This document shows positions 16,323 through 22,242 of a DNA stretch of 22,242 nucleotides, piece after piece (position 1 is the stretch's first letter; every line of letters starts with the position of its first letter). Source of the DNA: an uncultured Lachnospiraceae bacterium (lineage in GTDB: Bacteria > Bacillota > Clostridia > Lachnospirales > Lachnospiraceae); assembly GCA_902473545.1 (NCBI GenBank), contig CABRSG010000006.1:1-22242 (forward strand), given 5' to 3'. Below the pieces are notes generated by a model that had not been told where the DNA came from, did not search any database, and was given only the letters and a program-made list of their open reading frames with translations. Made by a program: the position numbers and the translations under genes.

Positions 16323-18593
16323 ATGCGACTGACGAGCAGGACGGACAACCGTCCATATATGAATGTGATCTTCGGGAATTTTTACAGCCCGGCGTTTGAT
16401 GATGAACAATTTATAGATGAGACGATGGCGCTGATCAAGAAACTTGGCTACAACAGCGTGATGTTTGACACTAAGGCGTGGGAGGATTTTAAGGAGCGCT
16501 GTGAGGGCGGCGGCGCCAGTCAATATGTGAAAATGCAGGAATATATGGGGCGCTCGGCGCACCGGTACGGACTGGCGTATAATTTTCTTTTATTGTATCT
16601 GAACGGCGACAATCTCTATCCGCATATCCGGTTCAGCCCGCCTATCTTTGGAGAGGAAATTTCGTATCTGGACGGCACGCCGGGGCGCTGGTACAAATAC
16701 TGGTCGCCGAAAGCGCAGGCATCCATGAAGGAGCATGTGGAGCGGATTATGGACCGCTATGGGGACGGCTGCGAGCGGTGTATGCTGGGGGATGATGGGT
16801 GCGAAAGCCGGAGCGAAGCAATCGGGGATGATGCGCATGAAAGCCCAAACAGAGCGCGTGAGGTGGTCCCGGTGTGCAGCATGTGGGATCCGGTGGTTGC
16901 GGTAAGCTTTGACGACGAGGGACGTGCGCGCTATCTTTCCTTCCTGCGCGGGCTGTACCATGACGATATCGGCGAGCTGAACCGCCGCTATGAAATTTGC
17001 GCGCAAGATTTTGCAGATTTATCTCCGCAGGAATACTGGTATGGTGTAAGATATACAGAGACTCCTTTCTATACCGAGGAGGATGTGAAGAACCGCACGG
17101 CGCGGTTTTACGTCTGGCGGGACAATGCGCTCTGGAAAATCAGGGAGATGACGCTCTACTTTGAAAAGATTGGTCCGATGCTGAAAGAGAAGCACCCGGA
17201 GCTGTTTCTCTGCCCGGATATGACGCAGTGGGGATATTTTCTCAATATCTACGGAAGGTCGCAGCAGGATATCGACAACGAGTTCAGCGACCTCTGGGAC
17301 ACGGCGGTTCGCGGAATTGATATTTATGCGCTGGCGCCCTATGTGGATTCCTGTCATTTTATCACGGTTCCGGTGACGCCGGACGGATTGCCGGATGCCT
17401 ACGTGGTTTCCTGCCAGCACAGCATGATGCGTGTGATGAATGAGGGAAAGCCGCTTATTGGCGGCATTTACTGGGGAAGGTATATCTACAATGATATTTA
17501 TGCGCATCTTTCCCCGGCGGAAATCATCGGAAGCATGACTGCCTGCGGCATGGACGGCTACAACTGCTACGGCATGAACGGGCTGGACGACGGCGGCGTG
17601 ATGAACCGCATGAACGACTGCTTCCTGGAATCGCTGCGCAGGGCAAACGACTGGTGTGCAGAGGTGATTCCGTTGCGCGGCGGCGCGCGCAAAAAGGAAA
17701 TCGCAATTCTGTTTCCGTCAGAGATGGCGCACCTGGAGCCGTTCGAAGTGGGAAATAATAAAATACGCAGGCTTGATCTGCTCGGCTGGTACCGAATCTG
17801 CTGCGACCTCGGCTACCAGGCGGATGTCATCAGCAATCATGAGATTGAGCGCGGTCTGCTAAAAGAATACAAGGTGCTGATCGTTCCGGCAAATGACTGC
17901 TATTTTGCAGCGGAGCACGAAGCGATGGAGGAAACAATCAGAGCGTGGGTGCGCGCGGGTGGCGCGCTGCTGCACGGACCGGGCGATTTGCTTACCCAAA
18001 ACTGCTTTGGCATCCGTGGAATAAAATGTGACAAAAAGCCCTATCGTTATGGGAAGACGATCATCGCGCAGGGCGAGGCATTCTGCCGCTATGAGGGCGG
18101 ACAGGAGCTTGCGCCTTATGTGGACGGCGGCGGATGCTGCGTGGCAGTGTATGAGGGAACGGTTTACTCCTTCGGCATACAGATCGGCGCATCGTATGCC
18201 TCGAAAAATATCCCGCATGTGCCGTATGCGCAGGGCAACAGGGAGATGTATCCGCTTGCGCTTTCGCGCACGACGCTGATAAAGGATATTCTCGCGCGTC
18301 ATGTTACCCCGGCGAGCGGTATCTGCGAGCGCGGCATTGAGACGGGAGTTTTTGAAAACGGCATGGTGATCGTCAACCACCGCCCGACGCCGTACAGACT
18401 GCCGGGCAGGTACCGAACGGAGATCTATACCAACGGGGAGCGCCGGAGGCTGGATCGTGCCGGAAGCAGGGAATGCTGCGGGCATATCGGCGGCAATATG
18501 GAATGCGGCGAACAGGAGTGCCCTGATGTGAATGCGGAATGCGGCGTGCTGGGTGCGCACGAAGCTGTGTGGGTGAGCTATGAACAAATATAA
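16323..18593 (+). CDS. GH42/GH112-like glycoside hydrolase or phosphorylase of unrecognised family
   Basis: The layout is that of GH42 (and related GH112/GH164): a TIM barrel (about 1-445), a glutamine-amidotransferase-like domain (about 455-640, including KVLIVPANDCYF and GGALLHGPGD) and a small C-terminal beta domain (about 680-756, FENGMVIVNHRP). No signal peptide is seen, so it is cytoplasmic. By hand alignment the GH42 acid/base Glu after strand 4 falls on D189 in CSMWDPVV. The nucleophile Glu after strand 7 falls near I382 in KPLIGGIYWG, which has no Glu. Family and substrate are unknown. Two Gly/Cys-rich inserts (about 146-180 and 722-745) carry short DNA repeats. AGGAGG at 16309-16314 supports the ATG. 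The next gene follows after 19 bp, so it is co-transcribed with the beta-mannosidase and likely acts on N-glycan fragments. Confidence 0.75.
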   Translation: MRLTSRTDNRPYMNVIFGNFYSPAFDDEQFIDETMALIKKLGYNSVMFDTKAWEDFKERCEGGGASQYVKMQEYMGRSAHRYGLAYNFLLLYLNGDNLYPHIRFSPPIFGEEISYLDGTPGRWYKYWSPKAQASMKEHVERIMDRYGDGCERCMLGDDGCESRSEAIGDDAHESPNRAREVVPVCSMWDPVVAVSFDDEGRARYLSFLRGLYHDDIGELNRRYEICAQDFADLSPQEYWYGVRYTETPFYTEEDVKNRTARFYVWRDNALWKIREMTLYFEKIGPMLKEKHPELFLCPDMTQWGYFLNIYGRSQQDIDNEFSDLWDTAVRGIDIYALAPYVDSCHFITVPVTPDGLPDAYVVSCQHSMMRVMNEGKPLIGGIYWGRYIYNDIYAHLSPAEIIGSMTACGMDGYNCYGMNGLDDGGVMNRMNDCFLESLRRANDWCAEVIPLRGGARKKEIAILFPSEMAHLEPFEVGNNKIRRLDLLGWYRICCDLGYQADVISNHEIERGLLKEYKVLIVPANDCYFAAEHEAMEETIRAWVRAGGALLHGPGDLLTQNCFGIRGIKCDKKPYRYGKTIIAQGEAFCRYEGGQELAPYVDGGGCCVAVYEGTVYSFGIQIGASYASKNIPHVPYAQGNREMYPLALSRTTLIKDILARHVTPASGICERGIETGVFENGMVIVNHRPTPYRLPGRYRTEIYTNGERRRLDRAGSRECCGHIGGNMECGEQECPDVNAECGVLGAHEAVWVSYEQI
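16788..16845 (+). repeat. Imperfect tandem repeat, 36-bp period, in the GH42-like gene
   Basis: GGGGATGATG plus a GAAAGCC tail occurs at 16788-16809 and again at 16824-16845, differing only in the 5 bases between. It is in frame and encodes the duplicated GDD..ES segments of the first insert. Confidence 0.65.
18471..18546 (+). repeat. Degenerate GAATGCGGCG repeats in the GH42-like gene
   Basis: GAATGC(T/G)GCG occurs at 18471, 18501 and 18537, with spacings of 30 and 36 bp, both multiples of three. It encodes a Cys/Glu/Gly-rich insert just before the final strand. Confidence 0.55.
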
Positions 18594-18599
18594 GAAAAC

Positions 18600-18605
18600 A
18601 GGTGG
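18600..18605 (+). promoter_or_regulatory. Ribosome site fixing the beta-mannosidase start
   Basis: AGGTGG lies 7 nt before the ATG at 18613. The in-frame ATG at 18580 overlaps the upstream gene, has only a weak site and adds 11 residues before the family's usual N-terminus. Confidence 0.65.
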
Positions 18606-18612
18606 AAAAATA

Positions 18613-21048
18613 ATGTTACAGAAATTTTTAACAGAAGGATGGCAGCTTAGAAAAGCGGGGGAGGAACTTCAGCCCGCGGTGGTTCCGGGAACGGTGTACA
18701 CCGATCTGCTCCGCAACGGAAATATGGAGGACCCGTTCTGGAAGGATAACGAAATCCGCGCTCTTGCGCTGATGGATTTCGACTATGAATATCAGGCGGT
18801 GTTCGACTGTGATGCACAGATGCTTAAAAAAGACCGGGTTCTGCTGCATTTTGACGGAATCGACACGATTGCGGATATTTATGTAAACGAAACGCAGGTG
18901 GGAAGTGCATACAACATGCACCGCGTCTGGGAGTATGACGTGAAAGCGCTTCTGAAGGAGACGGGCAACGCGCTGCGCGTGGTGCTGCACTCCCCAACGA
19001 AGTATATTCAGGAGGAATTTAAAAAATGCCGCACGCTCGGCTCGGAGGATGCGATGGACGGATTTGTACATCTTCGCAAAGCGCACTGCATGTTCGGCTG
19101 GGACTGGGGTGCGCATCTGCCGGACGCCGGAATCTTCCGCAAGGTATCGCTGATCGGGATCGACCGGGCGCGCATTGATAATGTATATGTTGCGCAGAAG
19201 CATGAAAACGGACAGGTTATGCTGGAATTTAAGGTGGAGACGGAAACGGCTGCAGCCGGCGCAAAGCTTCATTATGCGGTGGAGATCACTGCTCCGTCCG
19301 GCGAGGTGCTCCGGGCAGAAAATTCCCCGAAGGAGCTGCTGATTACGGAGCCGGAGCTTTGGTGGCCCAACGGATACGGCAGCCAGCCGCTGTACGGCGT
19401 GAAGGTGACGCTTTTCTCAGGCGATGAAGTGCTTGACATCTGGGAGCGCCGGATCGGTCTGCGCACGCTGACGATGCATATTGAAAAAGATCAGTGGGGC
19501 GAGAGCTTTGCGCATGAGGTGAACGGTATCACGGTTTTTGCGATGGGTGCGGACTACATTCCGGAGGACCACCTTCTGGGACGCGTGACGCCGGAGACGA
19601 CGAGAAAGCTGCTCCTGCAGTGCAAGGCTGCCAATTTCAATACGATCCGCGTGTGGGGCGGCGGCTACTACCCGGAGGATTGGTTCTTCGATCTCTGTGA
19701 TGAGCTTGGCCTGATGGTGTGGCAGGATTTCATGTTTGCCTGCGCGGTGTATGAGCTTACGCCGGAATTTAAGGCAAATATCCGCCAGGAATTTATTGAT
19801 AATGTGAAACGTATCCGTCATCATGCTTCGCTGGGACTGTGGTGCGGAAACAATGAGATGGAAATGTTCGTCGGTGAAAATCATCACTGGGTGACGAAAA
19901 AGACCGAGGTGCGCGATTATCTGATCATGTACGAGGAACTGATCCCGGAGGTACTTAAAGAGTACGATCCGCAGACCTTCTACTGGCCCGCAAGCCCGTC
20001 GTCGGGCGGTTCCTTTGACGAGCCGAACAGCCCGGACCGGGGCGATGTACATTACTGGACGGTCTGGCACGGAAACAAGCCGTTTTCCGAGTACCGCAAA
20101 TATTTCTTCCGCTATGCGTCGGAGTTCGGCTTCCAGTCGTTCCCGAGCAAAAAGACGGTGGAGACATTTACAGACGATCCGAAGGATATGAATATTTTTT
20201 CCTATATTATGGAGAAGCACCAGCGGCAGTATGGAGCGAACGGAAAGATTATGAATTACATGCAGCAGACCTACCTGTATCCGTCCGGCTTCGAGCTGGC
20301 AATCTACGCGTCGCAGCTTCTGCAGGCGGACGCGATCCGTTACGGCGTGGAGCATTTCCGCCGCAACCGCGGACGCTGCATGGGCGCAATTTACTGGCAG
20401 TTAAACGACTGCTGGCCGGTGGTATCGTGGGCGTCTATTGATTACTGCGGACGTCTGAAAGCGCTGCAGTATTATGCAAAGCGTTTCTTTGCGCCGCTGA
20501 TGCTTTCCTGTCAGGAGGAGGGCATGATGTCGCAGGAGGCGGATATGAACCGCGAGCACTTTGTATTTGAAAAATCCATCCGTCTGAATGTGGCGAACGA
20601 GACACGCCGGGCGGAGAAGGTGCATGTGAGATGGGCGCTGCGCAGCGCGGATGCATCGGTGGTGTCGCAGTGGGAGGAAGATGTGGAGGTTCCGGGGCTT
20701 ACCAGTGTGTGGCTTGACAAAATGGAGCTGCCGGAGGCGGATATCTTCTCTCAATATGTGAGCTATGAAATGGAAAAGGACGGAAAAATTATTTCCAGCG
20801 GAACTGTGATTTTCTCCTATCCGAAATACTTCCGCTACGAGGACCCGAAGCTTTCTTATGAGGTCGACGGCGATGAAATTATTGTGAGGGCGCACGCCTA
20901 CGCAAAGAGCGTGGAAATCTTAAACGAAAACGAGGATTTAATCCTGGAGGACAACTATTTTGACATGAATGCGGGCGAAAAGCGCGTGAAGGTGCTTTCC
21001 GGAGATATTGGAAAGCTGCGTCTGCGCAGTGTGTACGATATACGGTAA
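18613..21048 (+). CDS. GH2 beta-mannosidase
   Basis: This is a retaining exo-beta-mannosidase, here likely to cleave Man-beta-1,4-GlcNAc left after alpha-mannose removal. It has 811 residues from the chosen ATG, normal for GH2 beta-mannosidases. An N-terminal jelly-roll domain (about 1-185, FLTEGWQLRKAG ... VVPGTVYTDLL) is followed by an Ig-like domain (about 190-285, with the family hallmark LWWPNGYGSQPLY). The barrel (about 290-590) includes NFNTIRVWGGGYYPEDWFFD, the acid/base E415 in GLWCGNNEME and the nucleophile E504 in YASEFGFQSFPS. A C-terminal beta domain completes it. No signal peptide is seen, so it is cytoplasmic. All catalytic residues are present. It follows the GH42-like gene by 19 bp and ends the cluster, with no clear terminator in the 107 bp after it. 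Confidence 0.95.
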   Translation: MLQKFLTEGWQLRKAGEELQPAVVPGTVYTDLLRNGNMEDPFWKDNEIRALALMDFDYEYQAVFDCDAQMLKKDRVLLHFDGIDTIADIYVNETQVGSAYNMHRVWEYDVKALLKETGNALRVVLHSPTKYIQEEFKKCRTLGSEDAMDGFVHLRKAHCMFGWDWGAHLPDAGIFRKVSLIGIDRARIDNVYVAQKHENGQVMLEFKVETETAAAGAKLHYAVEITAPSGEVLRAENSPKELLITEPELWWPNGYGSQPLYGVKVTLFSGDEVLDIWERRIGLRTLTMHIEKDQWGESFAHEVNGITVFAMGADYIPEDHLLGRVTPETTRKLLLQCKAANFNTIRVWGGGYYPEDWFFDLCDELGLMVWQDFMFACAVYELTPEFKANIRQEFIDNVKRIRHHASLGLWCGNNEMEMFVGENHHWVTKKTEVRDYLIMYEELIPEVLKEYDPQTFYWPASPSSGGSFDEPNSPDRGDVHYWTVWHGNKPFSEYRKYFFRYASEFGFQSFPSKKTVETFTDDPKDMNIFSYIMEKHQRQYGANGKIMNYMQQTYLYPSGFELAIYASQLLQADAIRYGVEHFRRNRGRCMGAIYWQLNDCWPVVSWASIDYCGRLKALQYYAKRFFAPLMLSCQEEGMMSQEADMNREHFVFEKSIRLNVANETRRAEKVHVRWALRSADASVVSQWEEDVEVPGLTSVWLDKMELPEADIFSQYVSYEMEKDGKIISSGTVIFSYPKYFRYEDPKLSYEVDGDEIIVRAHAYAKSVEILNENEDLILEDNYFDMNAGEKRVKVLSGDIGKLRLRSVYDIR

Positions 21049-21113
21049 ATACAACGTTTCAAATTGCCTGTACAGCCCCGGGCGCTAAAAATTTCCCCCT
21101 ATTTAAAAAAGTA

Positions 21114-21122
21114 TGCTATACT
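21114..21122 (+). promoter_or_regulatory. Extended -10 promoter for the alpha/beta hydrolase
   Basis: TGCTATACT is an extended -10 (TATACT at 21117-21122), 33 bp before the ATG at 21156. The -35 region is poor. This makes the hydrolase a separate transcription unit from the glycosidases. Confidence 0.6.
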
Positions 21123-21155
21123 AATGGATATTTTTAAATCAAAGGGGAGAATATC

Positions 21156-22133
21156 ATGAAGAAAAAATTATGGCTGAAGCTGCTGCTGGCGCTTCTGGTT
21201 ATTGCGGCGGCGGTGCTTGTTTTTGCCGGAAATTATCTGGTTGACTTTGCGATCGTGCGCGAGGAGAATACGGAAAAGAATGTCGCTCCGCCCTCGGAGG
21301 TTTCGGATGAGGCGAGAAGCGTAATTGACGCAAATCTTGCGGCGATAAACGCGCAGAAGGAGACGTGGCTGGCGGGGACGGCCGTGGAGGAAGTGTCGAT
21401 TACATCGGAGGACGGTCTGACTTTGAAGGGCGATCTGTTTGCAGGCGACGAAGACAGTCACCGGTGGCTGCTTGGGATTCACGGGTACACGGGGCAGCGG
21501 TCGGATACGCAGAATGTTGCCAGCTTTTATGGAGAGCGGGGCTATCATGTGCTGACGCCGGATATGCGTGCTCATGGAGAGAGCGAGGGAAAATATATTG
21601 GTATGGGCTGGCTGGACCGCAAGGACGTCCTGCAGTGGATTGATTTTATCATTGCACGCGATCCGCAGGCGGAAATTATCCTGCACGGCGTTTCGATGGG
21701 CGGCGCGACGGTGATGATGGTGTCGGGCGAGGAGCTGCCGGAGAATGTGAAGGGAATCGTGGAGGACTGCGGCTATACCTCCGTATGGGATATCTTTGCG
21801 GATGAGCTGGCATATCTGTTCGGCCTGCCGACGTTTCCGGTGCTGGATGCGGCGAATCTGGCAGCCAATATCCGGGCAGGCTATGATTTTAAAGAGGCGT
21901 CCGCGGTGAAGCAGGTCGCAAAGAGCACGGTACCGATGGTATTTATTCATGGTTCTGAGGACAATTTTGTGCATACGGATATGGTTTATGAGGTTTACGA
22001 AGCGTGCCAGACGCCGAAGGAGCTGCTGGTAGTGGAGGGCGCAGGACACGGGCAGGCGTATCAGATGGATCCGGAGCTGTATTTTTCAACCATATTTGAT
22101 TTTCTGGACAAAGAGTGTTTTGTTACTGGTTAG
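21156..22133 (+). CDS. Membrane-anchored alpha/beta hydrolase (YqkD-like)
   Basis: This is a serine hydrolase of the alpha/beta fold (S9/DUF-like, similar to Bacillus YqkD), with an unassigned substrate. It has 325 residues. An N-terminal hydrophobic segment (about 5-30) is a signal anchor, so the catalytic part faces outside. The oxyanion motif is GIHGYTG (about 107-113) and the nucleophile is S180 in HGVSMGG. The acid is probably D269 in HGSEDNF and the base H298 in GAGHGQA, so the triad is complete. AAAGGGGAG at 21141-21149 precedes the ATG. It has its own promoter and no visible sugar-specific feature. It may be a neighbour rather than a member of the glycan locus, though a deacylase or esterase role on host substrates is possible. 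Confidence 0.88.
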   Translation: MKKKLWLKLLLALLVIAAAVLVFAGNYLVDFAIVREENTEKNVAPPSEVSDEARSVIDANLAAINAQKETWLAGTAVEEVSITSEDGLTLKGDLFAGDEDSHRWLLGIHGYTGQRSDTQNVASFYGERGYHVLTPDMRAHGESEGKYIGMGWLDRKDVLQWIDFIIARDPQAEIILHGVSMGGATVMMVSGEELPENVKGIVEDCGYTSVWDIFADELAYLFGLPTFPVLDAANLAANIRAGYDFKEASAVKQVAKSTVPMVFIHGSEDNFVHTDMVYEVYEACQTPKELLVVEGAGHGQAYQMDPELYFSTIFDFLDKECFVTG

Positions 22134-22137
22134 GTCA

Positions 22138-22162
22138 GGACTTTGCATTCACTGCAAAGTCC
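22138..22162 (+). terminator. Perfect hairpin after the alpha/beta hydrolase
   Basis: A 10-bp perfect stem (GGACTTTGCA with TGCAAAGTCC) and a 5-nt loop lie 4 bp after the stop codon. No T-run follows, so termination is uncertain. Confidence 0.5.
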
Positions 22163-22180
22163 GTAAGAAAGTGATACAGG

Positions 22181-22242
22181 TGTGAGCAAATCCCATTCGC
22201 GGAGCGAATTTTAAATGGATTTGCGAATGTTACTGTGAACGA
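22181..22242. repeat. Palindromic intergenic element, cut by window end
   Basis: Nested inverted repeats: an outer GCAAATCC (22186-22193) with GGATTTGC (22217-22224), and an inner ATTCGC-GGA-GCGAAT hairpin (22195-22209). CATTCGC can also pair with GCGAATG (22223-22229). The 12-mer GATTTGCGAATG recurs as its complement at 10839-10850. No gene is visible. Confidence 0.6.

Noticed and set aside
19417..20355. 312-codon open frame on the minus strand inside the beta-mannosidase gene
   Set aside because: It is antisense to a gene with clear GH2 catalytic motifs. The translation shows no recognisable family and is rich in His, Arg and Leu as expected from the complement of this codon use.
21168..22049. 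293-codon minus-strand frame opposite the alpha/beta hydrolase
   Set aside because: The + strand frame has a full Ser-Asp-His triad, an anchor and a promoter; the antisense product looks like composition-driven noise.
1..22242. CRISPR arrays, tRNA or rRNA genes, transposases, phage genes
   Set aside because: None was seen. The only repeats are the short intergenic and in-gene ones described, and no integrase or transposase motif appears.

Overview
The window reads as a chromosomal segment of a Gram-positive gut bacterium, most likely a Lachnospiraceae (Clostridium cluster XIVa) member. The grounds are the moderately GC-rich codon use, strong AGGAGG ribosome sites, the LplB/YtcP-type sugar ABC transporter with lipoprotein binding proteins, and a YesM/YesN-type two-component pair. 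This placement is an inference from gene content, not from a search. Every gene I accept is on the + strand.

Layout. (1) Bases 1-7240 hold a catalytic module: the 3' part of a large modular GH85 endo-beta-N-acetylglucosaminidase (its 5' end lies outside the window), a GH125 exo-alpha-1,6-mannosidase and a GH38 alpha-mannosidase, closed by a strong intrinsic terminator at about 7278-7307. (2) Bases 7372-10694 hold a sensor histidine kinase and an overlapping AraC-type response regulator with their own extended -10 promoter, closed by one or two terminators. (3) Bases 10661-11054 are a repeat-bearing intergenic region with a 21-bp direct repeat and a long imperfect hairpin, ending in a promoter. 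(4) Bases 11055-16240 hold a transport module: solute-binding lipoprotein, two permeases and a second solute-binding lipoprotein, with no ATPase gene. (5) A hairpin with a T-run at 16252-16296 separates the transporter from a second catalytic pair (16323-21048): a GH42/GH112-like protein of unrecognised family and a GH2 beta-mannosidase. (6) A separately promoted, membrane-anchored alpha/beta hydrolase (21156-22133) is followed by a palindromic intergenic element running off the window.

Together the genes make a coherent high-mannose N-glycan utilisation locus. GH85 would cut the chitobiose core of glycoproteins outside the cell and release oligomannose with one GlcNAc. The binding lipoproteins and permeases would import it, borrowing a shared ATPase encoded elsewhere. 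GH38 and GH125, which lack signal peptides, would strip alpha-mannose in the cytoplasm, and the GH2 enzyme would split the remaining Man-beta-1,4-GlcNAc. The kinase/regulator pair would sense the sugar and switch the locus on. The GH42-like protein is the least explained member. It appears to carry Asp (D189) where GH42 has its acid/base Glu, and has no Glu at the usual nucleophile position, so its chemistry is open.
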